Positions 13,339 through 21,435 of a stretch of 25,369 nt of DNA are shown one piece after another. Position 1 is the stretch's first letter, and each line of letters starts with the position of its first letter. Source of the stretch: a virus. The position numbers were made by a program, and so were the translations under genes. The stretch is from IMG/VR virus record IMGVR_UViG_3300027833_000204, positions 1 to 25,369 of that record. One strand, 5' to 3'. The notes under the pieces are model-generated. The model did not search any database and was not told the DNA's origin. It saw nothing but the letters and a program-made list of their open reading frames with translations.

Positions 13339-16300
13339 ATGGTTATTTCAACTCTTATTGGCGTTATTGCTGCGGGTGGTGTTTCGGCATTTAGCTTCGG
13401 GACGGCGGCTTTGGGCTGGGCTTCAGTTGGCTTAAGTATCCTAACAAAGGTCGTTCTTGGTGCTGCACTAAGGGCGCTTATGCCTAAGCCTTCCGTTGGT
13501 GCTAATCGTGGTTATGAAACCACAGCTATTGGTACAGCACTAGATCACCAAGTTATCTACGGTAAGGTTCGTGTTGGTGGCGCTCGTATTTATGATGAAA
13601 CTACAGGTACAAACAACAGCTACCTTCACCGCATCATTGCTGTAGCTGGACATGAGATTGAGTCTTTTGATAAGATTTACATCAACGACTCCTATGTAAA
13701 CTACGCGGACATTGATGCAAATGGTAACATATCTAGTGTAGTTGATCCTGACGGGACAACTTCCACTCGTTACAATGACCACGTTCGTATTAAGTTTCAC
13801 TTGGGTTCCCCTACCCAATCTGCTGACGCCACTCTTGTAAGTGAATCTGCTCACTGGACTAGCGCACACAAGCTCAGTGGTATCGCTTACATGTACATCC
13901 GCATGAAGTTTGATGCTGACGTATTCCCTAATGGTATTCCTGACTTTACGGCTGAAGTTAAGGGTAAGAAGGTCTATGACCCACGTACATCAACAACAGT
14001 ATGGTCAGACAACCCTGCATTGTGCGTAAGGGATTACCTTACTGCAAGCTACGGTATTTCTGAGGCTGTTGCCAACATTGATGACACCCTAGTTACCTCT
14101 GCTGCTAATGTAAGCGACCAGACTAACACAGACGCTGGTACGACACGTTACACCTGTAATGGTGCCTTCACTACAAACTCTACTCCATATGAGATGATTG
14201 AAGCCCTACTGACCTCTATGGACGGTAGCATTTGGTATGCTCAGGGTAAATGGCGTATGAAGCCAGCTTACTGGACAGCACCTGTTCTTGATCTTGATGA
14301 GGATGACCTAAGGTCTTCTTTGAGCGTTTCTACACGACACTCTCGTGCAAGCAACTTCAACACAGTCAAGGGTACATTCCGTGGTTCAGAAAGCAACTGG
14401 CAGACAACAGATTACCCACAGGTTCCTGAGAATACAACAGCTAACGCTAACCCATATCTAGCAGTAGATAACGGTCAAGAGTCAGTAGCTGATGTGGACT
14501 TGACGTTCACTGACAACTCAATTGAAGCTCGTCGTATTGCCAGAATTACTCTGGAACGTAACAGACAGCAACTTACTGTTAGCGGTTCATTTGGTCTAAG
14601 CACTCTCCAGCTTCAAGTTGGGGATAACATCCGCTTGACTAACTCTCGCTTTGGCTGGACCAACAAAGAGTTTGAAGTAGTTGCTTGGAACTTCGGCTTG
14701 CAGGATGACCTTGACCTACAAGTTCAAATGACGCTACGTGAGACCTCTGAGTCTGTCTATGACGAAGTGACCGACAGTGTTGTTTACGAAAGAGACAACA
14801 CAACTCTGGCATCTCCTTTCGCTACAGCAGAACCACAGAGCCTCTCCTCAGCAGCAACTGCCTTTGTAAATGATGATGGTACAACTGTACCCTCTATTAC
14901 CTTTAGCTGGTCTGTCGCTAACCCAAGCCTAGCAGAACTCTTTGAGTTTGAGTGGAAGCTAACTACTGATACAAACTATAATTCCACTGTATTAAAAGAG
15001 ACCTCTTGGACACTTGCCCCTGCTGAAAGCTCTAAGTCTTATGACTACAGAGTTAGGTCAATAAGTCCACTAGGTGTCCGTTCAGCCCTTAAGTATTCTA
15101 CATCAGCAGCGGCTACAGTTGACGACTTGACTGTACCTAATGCTCCGTCAGGGTTGAATGTATCTGGTGGCTATGCAGCTACAACTGTTGAATGGGTTGC
15201 TCCAACTGCAAACACAGACGCTAGTGCAATTAAAGACTTGTTCCAGTACGAAGTTTACCGTGGTACTTCCAGCAACCCAACAACTCTTGTTGGTCGTGTG
15301 GCAGGTACTACCTTTAGTGACATTGGTCTAGCTAACAGCACCACTTATCACTACAGAGTAAAAGCACTAGACTTTACAGGCAACAAGAGTGCCTTCTCTA
15401 GCAACGGTAGCGCAACTACAAACCCTGCACTTACTAACGGTACTGATGGCTCATCTGTGCTTGTTGTTTATGCAACCAATACCTCTGGAAGTAGCCAAAG
15501 CCTTACAGCAGGTAGCAGAGAGTACGTTCAGTATTACGAGTACACGGGCACTACACCTAGCTTACCTGTGTCTGGAACCTTTGTTAAGTTCGTCGGGGCT
15601 GGTGGTGATGATGGCAACTCTATATTCCCTATCTATGCTACAAGTTCCGCTGGTGCTAGTCAGAGCTTTAACCCTTCTGGCAAGACCTTTGTTACGTTCT
15701 TTGAGAGCGCAACTACACCATCTTTACCAGTATCGGGCCAGACTTTCGTTGCATATGTCGGTTCAGATGGCACAGATGGCACAAATGGTACAAATGGCAC
15801 AAATGGTACTAACGGAAGTAATGGTACATCTATATTCCCTGTCTACGCGACAAGTTCCGCTGGTGCTAGTCAGTCGTTTAGCCCAACAGGTAAGACCTTT
15901 GTTACTTTCTATGAGGGACTAACATCACCAAGTTTACCCCTATCGGGACAAACCTTCGTTGCATATGTCGGTTCAGACGGCAGTAATGGAACTAACGGTA
16001 CTAACGGTACTAACGGGACTAATGGTAGTGACGGCGCAGCGGGTTCAAACAATGCCACTGTTTTCTTGTACAACAAGAGCAGTAACACAACAGCACCCTC
16101 TTCGTTTAGTGGTACATTCACTTATACCTTTGCTACAGGTGTGTTGTCTGGCGGTACTTTAAACGGTTGGTCTCAGACGCCACCCGCCTTGTCACAAGGA
16201 CAGAACCTTTTCGTGGCATTAGCCACAGCAACCTCAAACGTCTCAACTGACAGTGTACCTAGCTCAGAGTTTAGCACCCCTGTAATTACAAGCGTAGCAG

Positions 16301-19300
16301 GGACTAACGGTAGCAATGGGACTAACGGGACTAACGGTAGCAATGGGACTAACGGGACTAACGGTAGCAATGGTGCATCTACTGCCATTGTAGACTTGTT
16401 TAGAAAGACTTCTACAGCTTCAGCCCCATCTGACCCAACTGGTACATTTACTTATACGTTTTCTACAGGCGTACTAAGCTCTGGCAATTTAAATGGCTGG
16501 AGTCAAACTGCCCCAACACTAAGTAAAGGTCAGTACCTTTGGGTAATAAAGGCATCGGCTTTCTCTAACACCTCTACAGATTCTATCGCTGCCTCAGAGT
16601 TTAACTCTGCTGCTGTTGTGGGCATAGGCGGCTCTGATGGGACTAACGGAACCAACGGAACTAACGGTAGCAATGGGACTAACGGTAGCAACGGGACTAA
16701 CGGGACTAATGGAGACATCTTTAAGACTATCTACTTATACGATGCCAGTGTAACTCAGCCCTCTGCAATTAGCATAACCAATGGCTTTACTCCTTCTACA
16801 GGTAACGCTTCTAGTACAGGAACTTGGACAACAACAGTGCCTTCAATAGGCTCTGGACAAGTTCTGTGGTTAGCTTCAATGGTTGTTAAGCAGACTGCTG
16901 GTACTGGAAACTATGCAGGTCAAAGTCCAGGATGGGTTCGCATCCAAGCTCAAGGTTATGATGGCACTAACGGTACTAACGGTGCGACTGGCGCACAAGG
17001 TCCAACTGGCTTAATAGACAACCCTTATGGTGCCCTTGCAGCTTATGGCAGCGGCATTCAAAGTAACATAACTTGGGATAGCACTGAACAAGCTATGAAG
17101 CTACAGTCTTCTTCTGACACTAGTATAGGTGCAGCTTTTCCTGCATTTAGAGTAAACCTTACAGCTAATGAGACGCACAAACTTTCCATTAAATACAAGT
17201 CTAATGGAAGCTCTTCTAGTGGCTTTTACGCTCGTGTCTATGAGTACAATGCAGCGTTACCCAGCGGTAAGCTGGCTGTCTCTCACAACGCATATAACTC
17301 TCTCGTACAAGAGGATACTAGCGGTAAAACTAACTGGGAATCAAACGTAAGCGTTAGTACCACTTGGGTAACGTCTGACTACACGTACACTCCAACAGCA
17401 GGGGCTGTATGGGCTTCTATCGTCGTCCTAAACTGGACAGGTATGGGCACTCAACCATTGTTTATTCGTGACCCTGAGAACCAACTGATTGGCTCCTCTG
17501 GACCACAAGGAATCCAAGGAATCCAAGGAAACGCTGGAACAAACGGCACTAATGGTACTAACGGTACTAACGGAAGTAATGGTTCAGATGCTCCTCGTTT
17601 CGCCTCTAGGACTTTATACACAAACCCTGCTGTTGTAACCCCTGCGGATACTACTCCCTCAGCGACAATCACTTGGTCTAGTGGGGCTATCTCTAGCATT
17701 ACTTCTGGTTGGTCGTTAACACCTCCCACACAAGTGGCTAGTGCTTCAGAGAAGGTGTGGACATCTAACTTGTTGTTTGTGGATGTATCCCCTCCGTTCT
17801 CATCTACTTCAGCTACAGGATCAACAGCAATCCAAGGTACATCTTTCTCTGGGCTAGTTAGCTTTACTGGGGGAGACTTTGCTTTAGATGGTGCTACTAT
17901 CACTAACATTGATGGTGGTAATATTACTACAGGTTCTATCGTAGCTGATAAAATTAGTGTTGATGGCCCAATAGACATATCATCAGCAAGCGGGTCTTTA
18001 CTAGCGGGTCGCACAAGTGCTTCCGACTTTGGTACTGATGGCTTCTATATTGGCCGCACAAGCACTGATGGGACAACAGCAGATGGTTTCCAGTTATCTC
18101 ACACCTCTGTTACAGGCACTGATAGTATAGGCGACTCAGCTAATTTAATTAATTCGGGCACGGTTCAGGCTGTTATTCATGATGATACACAAGGTCTTCG
18201 TATTTACGAGCCTGTCTTTTATACCCGCGGTAGTGCGACTGGCGCAGACACTTTGCAAACAACCTCAGGCAACGTTACGCTTGCGGCTGGTGATATTCAT
18301 ACAGTCACTCTGTTCGGAGCTGGTGGTGGTGGTTCAGGCGGTAGTGGTGTTGCTAGAAACGGGGGTGGCACTTCAAATATCGTACAGTTCTTAGGTAACA
18401 CAGGGAACGTTGGCGGCACTACAACAGTCACACTCAACGGAGCTACTGGCTATAACGGAACTCGTAACTACTCGGCCACAGGCGGCGCAGGAGGTGTCGG
18501 TGGAGGTGGTACGCAACCTACTGGGCAAGATGGCGTGCGTTCAGTCTTTGGCTATGGTGGTGCTGGAGGCACAACAACTGGTTCCAATAATGGTGGTTAT
18601 GTCGTAGGTGGCACAGGTGGCGTACCTGTAAGCGGTGCGTACTCTGCTGGTGGAGGTGGCGGCGGTGGCGGTCACATTGATGGTGATGAGAGTTTTGACT
18701 CAATCGGTTTTGGCGGTGGAGGAGGAGACACTGGACAGGAACGCACTGTTACCTACGATCTTACTAATGCCAACAGTGATGGTACTCTTGCTGTAACTAT
18801 TAATCCAGCTGGTAATGGAGGTACCGCTAACGCAGTGTCTAACAACAGTAGTAACAGAAGAGTTCAGGGTGGTACTGGTGGCGCAGGCAGATCAGGACTT
18901 GTTGCAGTCTCAGGGATTCTCGATGGATACGTTGCGAGTACTCTCAGTGACCTCAGTGGTAAAAGCGAACCTTGGTTGGACGGTTCAGCACCTACTAATG
19001 TCAACAATGCGACTTTGAACACAGGCAACAACAATAACACAGTTCTCGCTACCGCTTCCGCGAACGGTGATGGTGTTTGGTTCATTGCCAGCGGTCAAAC
19101 AATCTATCAGGATGGTACTTTTAACATCAATGGTTCTAATTCGTGGATGAAAACGAACGGAGTGAGTGGTAGAGGGAACCAATACCTCTACTCAGCTGCG
19201 ACTTCATTTTCTAACACTCAAGTCAACTTTTATAGTGGGGGCAACACCACTACGCAATTCTTTGTTGAAGGCTATATCGACGCAGGTGGAAACTTTGAAG

Positions 19301-19353
19301 GTAAACGCAGAATCCAAATTGGAGCATATGGGCTATCCGAATGGGGGACTTAA
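13339..19353 (+). CDS. J-like tail tip/receptor-binding protein with FN3, collagen-like linkers and glycine-rich C-terminus
   Basis: The 2004-residue protein starts at ATG 13339. Residues 1-50 are hydrophobic (VISTLIGVIAAGGVSAFSFG, ASVGLSILTKVVLGAALRAL), like lambda gpI fused to J. Residues 55-490 are the J-like hub (GTALDHQVIYGKVRVGGARI; NPALCVRDYLTASYGI; IARITLERNRQQLTVSG; LQVGDNIRLTNSRFGW). Residues about 490-597 and 598-697 are two fibronectin III domains. Residues 704-1610 hold small beta modules separated by six collagen-like Gly-X-Y tracts starting at residues 808, 878, 988, 1098, 1209 and 1388. Residues about 1225-1384 resemble a carbohydrate-binding jelly roll. ATITNIDGGNITTGSIVADK (around 1520) is typical of J C-terminal regions. 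Residues about 1660-1853 are glycine-rich, like gp38-type or Gly_rich_2 adhesin domains, and the last 150 residues are a final beta domain. It would form the trimeric central fibre that recognises the host. Confidence 0.9.
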   Translation: MVISTLIGVIAAGGVSAFSFGTAALGWASVGLSILTKVVLGAALRALMPKPSVGANRGYETTAIGTALDHQVIYGKVRVGGARIYDETTGTNNSYLHRIIAVAGHEIESFDKIYINDSYVNYADIDANGNISSVVDPDGTTSTRYNDHVRIKFHLGSPTQSADATLVSESAHWTSAHKLSGIAYMYIRMKFDADVFPNGIPDFTAEVKGKKVYDPRTSTTVWSDNPALCVRDYLTASYGISEAVANIDDTLVTSAANVSDQTNTDAGTTRYTCNGAFTTNSTPYEMIEALLTSMDGSIWYAQGKWRMKPAYWTAPVLDLDEDDLRSSLSVSTRHSRASNFNTVKGTFRGSESNWQTTDYPQVPENTTANANPYLAVDNGQESVADVDLTFTDNSIEARRIARITLERNRQQLTVSGSFGLSTLQLQVGDNIRLTNSRFGWTNKEFEVVAWNFGLQDDLDLQVQMTLRETSESVYDEVTDSVVYERDNTTLASPFATAEPQSLSSAATAFVNDDGTTVPSITFSWSVANPSLAELFEFEWKLTTDTNYNSTVLKETSWTLAPAESSKSYDYRVRSISPLGVRSALKYSTSAAATVDDLTVPNAPSGLNVSGGYAATTVEWVAPTANTDASAIKDLFQYEVYRGTSSNPTTLVGRVAGTTFSDIGLANSTTYHYRVKALDFTGNKSAFSSNGSATTNPALTNGTDGSSVLVVYATNTSGSSQSLTAGSREYVQYYEYTGTTPSLPVSGTFVKFVGAGGDDGNSIFPIYATSSAGASQSFNPSGKTFVTFFESATTPSLPVSGQTFVAYVGSDGTDGTNGTNGTNGTNGSNGTSIFPVYATSSAGASQSFSPTGKTFVTFYEGLTSPSLPLSGQTFVAYVGSDGSNGTNGTNGTNGTNGSDGAAGSNNATVFLYNKSSNTTAPSSFSGTFTYTFATGVLSGGTLNGWSQTPPALSQGQNLFVALATATSNVSTDSVPSSEFSTPVITSVAGTNGSNGTNGTNGSNGTNGTNGSNGASTAIVDLFRKTSTASAPSDPTGTFTYTFSTGVLSSGNLNGWSQTAPTLSKGQYLWVIKASAFSNTSTDSIAASEFNSAAVVGIGGSDGTNGTNGTNGSNGTNGSNGTNGTNGDIFKTIYLYDASVTQPSAISITNGFTPSTGNASSTGTWTTTVPSIGSGQVLWLASMVVKQTAGTGNYAGQSPGWVRIQAQGYDGTNGTNGATGAQGPTGLIDNPYGALAAYGSGIQSNITWDSTEQAMKLQSSSDTSIGAAFPAFRVNLTANETHKLSIKYKSNGSSSSGFYARVYEYNAALPSGKLAVSHNAYNSLVQEDTSGKTNWESNVSVSTTWVTSDYTYTPTAGAVWASIVVLNWTGMGTQPLFIRDPENQLIGSSGPQGIQGIQGNAGTNGTNGTNGTNGSNGSDAPRFASRTLYTNPAVVTPADTTPSATITWSSGAISSITSGWSLTPPTQVASASEKVWTSNLLFVDVSPPFSSTSATGSTAIQGTSFSGLVSFTGGDFALDGATITNIDGGNITTGSIVADKISVDGPIDISSASGSLLAGRTSASDFGTDGFYIGRTSTDGTTADGFQLSHTSVTGTDSIGDSANLINSGTVQAVIHDDTQGLRIYEPVFYTRGSATGADTLQTTSGNVTLAAGDIHTVTLFGAGGGGSGGSGVARNGGGTSNIVQFLGNTGNVGGTTTVTLNGATGYNGTRNYSATGGAGGVGGGGTQPTGQDGVRSVFGYGGAGGTTTGSNNGGYVVGGTGGVPVSGAYSAGGGGGGGGHIDGDESFDSIGFGGGGGDTGQERTVTYDLTNANSDGTLAVTINPAGNGGTANAVSNNSSNRRVQGGTGGAGRSGLVAVSGILDGYVASTLSDLSGKSEPWLDGSAPTNVNNATLNTGNNNNTVLATASANGDGVWFIASGQTIYQDGTFNINGSNSWMKTNGVSGRGNQYLYSAATSFSNTQVNFYSGGNTTTQFFVEGYIDAGGNFEGKRRIQIGAYGLSEWGT
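15619..15981 (+). repeat. tandem DNA duplication of a 51-residue bead module in the tip gene
   Basis: Copy A (15619-15771) and copy B (15829-15981) lie exactly 210 bp apart. They share long identical stretches, including a 24-bp exact match at 15640-15663 and 15850-15873. Each encodes SIFPxYATSSAGASQSF, then KTFVTF, PSLP and SGQTFVAYVGSDG, and is followed by a collagen-like tract. A more distant third copy precedes them at about 15448-15615 (SVLVVYATNTSG onward). The near identity at DNA level points to a recent duplication or recombination between linkers. Confidence 0.8.
15760..17583 (+). repeat. six collagen-like Gly-Thr/Ser-Asn tracts (9-bp period) in the tip gene
   Basis: Tracts of Gly-X-Y lie at 15760-15828, 15970-16044, 16300-16374, 16630-16713, 16963-17010 and 17500-17583. 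Most units are GTN or GSN, encoded by GGNACNAAY and GGNAGYAAY codons, giving a DNA period of 9 bp. The fifth and sixth tracts also contain GAQGPTG and GPQGIQGIQG, the commoner phage collagen style. Such tracts form rigid triple helices in trimeric fibres. The repetitive DNA is prone to slippage and recombination, which would change the number of beads and linkers. Confidence 0.9.
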
Positions 19354-19354
19354 A

Positions 19355-19738
19355 ATGTACTATGTCATCGTAATAGGTTCAGAGATTGACTCTGCAACTG
19401 ACCGTCTTAAACACGCTGAAATCAACGCTTTAAGAAGCGGTGGTACAATAGTTACCTTTAATGAATACGTTGATACTGTTGACAAGATGTACGTTGATGG
19501 TGAGGTAGTGGATATTCCTCTCAATACTGAGGAGCTATTAGAAGCCCGAAGAGAAGAACGTAGAGATAAGTTCGTAAATACACTTGACAGAATGAATCCA
19601 GTGTGGCACAACAGCCTTACCGCCCCTCAGCAGAACGATCTAGCTACGTGGAGAACCCAGTGGCTAGAATACCCAAGTACAGGTATAATCCCCGACGATA
19701 CACTTATACAAGGAATTTTTGAGAGTGATTTGGAATAG
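19355..19738 (+). CDS. small tail-fibre-assembly-like protein (Phage_tail_APC-type C-terminus)
   Basis: ATG 19355, behind GGGGGACTTAA, gives 127 residues; the longer open frame back to 19166 overlaps the tip gene and is a shadow. The N-terminal half is a small alpha/beta unit (YYVIVIGSEIDSATDRLKHA, then a strand, GTIVTFNEYVDTVDKMYVDG). The C-terminal half reads EARREERRDKFVNTLDRMNP, then LTAPQQNDLATWRTQWLEYP. This matches the arrangement of phage tail assembly chaperone-like domains found after fibre genes ('R...l..tD....p....lt..q...l..yRq.L.d.P'). It probably helps fold or attach the preceding tip/fibre protein. The gene ends 14 bp inside the next one. Confidence 0.62.
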   Translation: MYYVIVIGSEIDSATDRLKHAEINALRSGGTIVTFNEYVDTVDKMYVDGEVVDIPLNTEELLEARREERRDKFVNTLDRMNPVWHNSLTAPQQNDLATWRTQWLEYPSTGIIPDDTLIQGIFESDLE

Positions 19739-20573
19739 AAAAGAAAAGCCCTACATTAACTTTCACACAAGCGAGGAGATGCTTGACATAATACCTCACC
19801 CAATTCCTGCTGCCAAGGCAATGCCTAAATGGTTCAGGAAGTTAAAGCCAGTTGCAGAGGGGTCTCATAAGAATGATGCAGGTACAGTCAAACGTTGTAT
19901 GCCTGTTCTTGATGCAGTCTCACAAGGATACATCATCCCCCTCTGGGCAGACCTCCATGTGACTGTAAAGAAATTAACCAACTTCATGGATGCAGACGGG
20001 AAAGTAATTCATCAAGAGATGCACCCAAACCCTGACTCACTTATCGGGACAGAAACGTCTAACACTAAAGAGACGATAGTAGGGCATGAACCTAGTACTG
20101 AATCTGGTGTTCTGATGTCCTTTCCAGAGTTTGACATGGGGATAGGTGATCTCCTTGGCACTCACGGTTGGCAACAGGTAGGTAACGCATGTGATTTAAA
20201 GAAGTTTAAGTTGGGTAAAGTCTTACTTAAGTTTACTAACCCTTGGGTTATTGAAACACCCGCTGGTTGGTCAGTTAAGTTTTCTAACCCCTCTAACGAC
20301 TGGTCTAATGATATTAGCTTGATAGAAGGAGTGGTAGACACTGATGAGTATTATAACACCGTCAACTTTCCCTTTGTCTGGACAGGCAGTGAAGAGGGAG
20401 AGTGGACTATACCAAGGGGAACCCCTCTTGTTCACATTGTACCCTTTAAACGTGAAAAGTTAGAATTAAACGTAGGTGTTAGGGATGAAGGTAAGGTTAA
20501 CCAAGTTAACTTAAAGCTACAAAGTAAATTCTATGATAAGTACAAAGAGTTCTTCTGGAAGAATAAGAAATAA
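19725..20573 (+). CDS. conserved phage protein of unknown function
   Basis: Two starts fit: TTG 19719 and GTG 19725; AAGGA at 19710-19714 gives the better spacing to GTG (282 aa). The N-terminal part reads KPYINFHTSEEMLDIIPHPI followed by PAAKAMPKWFRKLKP and then TVKRCMPVLDAVSQGYIIPL WADL (given in two parts). I recall this 'P.w......T.K.CmP..DA...GYIIPLWADL' pattern from proteins of marine phages whose function is unknown. The C-terminal half is beta-rich (GKVLLKFTNPWVIETPAGWS, PFVWTGSEEGEWTIPRGTPL) and could be a cupin-like or jelly-roll domain. There is no signal peptide, membrane segment or catalytic motif that I can identify. Its place between tip/fibre genes and the endolysin gives no clear job. 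Confidence 0.7.
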   Translation: MIWNRKEKPYINFHTSEEMLDIIPHPIPAAKAMPKWFRKLKPVAEGSHKNDAGTVKRCMPVLDAVSQGYIIPLWADLHVTVKKLTNFMDADGKVIHQEMHPNPDSLIGTETSNTKETIVGHEPSTESGVLMSFPEFDMGIGDLLGTHGWQQVGNACDLKKFKLGKVLLKFTNPWVIETPAGWSVKFSNPSNDWSNDISLIEGVVDTDEYYNTVNFPFVWTGSEEGEWTIPRGTPLVHIVPFKREKLELNVGVRDEGKVNQVNLKLQSKFYDKYKEFFWKNKK

Positions 20574-20583
20574 AGGATATGTT

Positions 20584-20961
20584 ATGTCGTATAAACTAGG
20601 AACACGTAGTCTACAGAACCTGTCAGGTGTACACCCTGATATGGTCGCTGTAGTTAAGAGAGCAATCGAGATCACTGGAGTTGACTTCACAGTCATCGAA
20701 GGTATCCGTAACATTAACCGTCAGCGTGAACTGCTTAAGGCTGGTAAGTCTACTACAATGAACTCACGACACATTACAGGTCATGCTGTGGATATGGTCC
20801 CTTGGCCTGTAGACTGGGAGGACTTAGAACGCTTTGAGCAAATGGCTGAAGCTATGAAGACAGCAGCAGATGAGCTTGACATTTCCATCGTATGGGGTGG
20901 TGACTGGAAGAGTTTTTATGATGCTCCCCACTTCGAATTAAACCGTAAAGAGTACCCATGA
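20584..20961 (+). CDS. endolysin, M15-family L-alanyl-D-glutamate peptidase
   Basis: ATG 20584, with AAAGGA 6 nt upstream, gives 125 residues; the longer frame from 20533 overlaps the previous gene. The protein is a single M15 (VanY/Peptidase_M15_4-like) domain: SLQNLSGVHPDMVAVVKRAI, FTVIEGIRNINRQRELL, SRHITGHAVDMVPW and DAPHFEL. His63, Asp70 and His116 fit the zinc ligands and Asp113 the catalytic acid, in the same order as T5 endolysin. It cuts the peptide stem of peptidoglycan at the end of infection. No signal peptide is present, so a holin is needed, and a candidate holin gene lies downstream at 23502. Confidence 0.9.
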   Translation: MSYKLGTRSLQNLSGVHPDMVAVVKRAIEITGVDFTVIEGIRNINRQRELLKAGKSTTMNSRHITGHAVDMVPWPVDWEDLERFEQMAEAMKTAADELDISIVWGGDWKSFYDAPHFELNRKEYP

Positions 20962-20962
20962 G

Positions 20963-21226
20963 ATGGTTAAGGAAAAGGCTTTGGAGCCTGTAAATAACAA
21001 CAACTTATCTATAGGTCTTATATTCGGACTTGTAACTCAGGGTGCAGCTATAGTCTGGACTGTATCTATGATGATGTCGGATATTGAAGATAACCGTGAA
21101 GACATCATAAAGAACCAACTTAACATACAGAGACTAAATTTAGCCGTACAAACTCAAGCTATAAGCAACGCTAGAATAGACGAAAACATCAAAGCAATCA
21201 GAGATATTATGGAGCGTAGTCCTTGA
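20963..21226 (+). CDS. small membrane protein with one TM helix and coiled coil (i-spanin or holin-like)
   Basis: The 87-residue protein starts at ATG 20963, 1 bp after the endolysin stop. A short polar N-terminus is followed by one hydrophobic helix (residues about 16-38, IGLIFGLVTQGAAIVWTVSM) and then a charged helical stretch (MSDIEDNREDIIKNQLNIQR LNLAV, given in two parts) that ends IRDIMERSP. N-in topology with a periplasmic coiled coil suits an inner-membrane spanin, and the next gene encodes a small lipoprotein that overlaps it by 4 bp, as Rz and Rz1 genes do. A small holin is the alternative. No strong ribosome site is seen, suggesting coupling to the endolysin gene. Confidence 0.62.
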   Translation: MVKEKALEPVNNNNLSIGLIFGLVTQGAAIVWTVSMMMSDIEDNREDIIKNQLNIQRLNLAVQTQAISNARIDENIKAIRDIMERSP

Positions 21227-21435
21227 GATTAATACCCGTACTAATTCTACTCGCTGGATGTTCTACTACGACGATAAGTTACCCGTCCGTTTGTACTAAC
21301 AATGAACCTAAATGTCAGAGAAACTTAGATGCACAAACCCTTGCTATCCTCGGAGAAAAAGAAGCTGCTGTCCAACTTATGTGTATGGACAGTGGCCTTG
21401 CAGATGTCATTGGTGAGCAGTGCGTTAGCCAATGA
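21223..21435 (+). CDS. small lipoprotein, candidate o-spanin (TTG start)
   Basis: The start is TTG 21223, overlapping the preceding TGA stop (TTGA) with GGAG 8 nt upstream. The 70-residue protein opens MRLIPVLILLAGCSTTT, a short lipoprotein signal peptide with lipobox LAGC, so Cys13 would be lipidated and the mature part, 58 residues, would be held in the outer membrane. The mature part contains three more cysteines (CTNNEPKC near the start, MCMDSG and EQCVSQ later) and a helix (AQTLAILGEKEAAVQLM). A small outer-membrane lipoprotein just after a TM/coiled-coil gene is the standard two-component spanin layout. It is not Pro-rich as Rz1 is, so the call is moderate. Its last 107 nt overlap the next gene in another frame. 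Confidence 0.65.
   Translation: MRLIPVLILLAGCSTTTISYPSVCTNNEPKCQRNLDAQTLAILGEKEAAVQLMCMDSGLADVIGEQCVSQ

Noticed and set aside
15389-15922. 177-codon plus-strand frame overlapping the tip gene
   Set aside because: Out-of-frame image of the repeat modules, rich in Leu and Gln without structure; no ribosome site.
15909-16718. Minus-strand frames with repeated Leu-Val-Pro (LVPLVPLLP) opposite the tip gene
   Set aside because: They are exact antisense images of the Gly-Thr/Ser-Asn tracts; they have no ribosome site and lie wholly inside a well-supported gene.
15760-17583. Regular 9-bp repeats considered as iterons or a CRISPR-like array
   Set aside because: The period keeps the reading frame and encodes Gly-X-Y triplets; there are no spacers of equal length and no cas genes.
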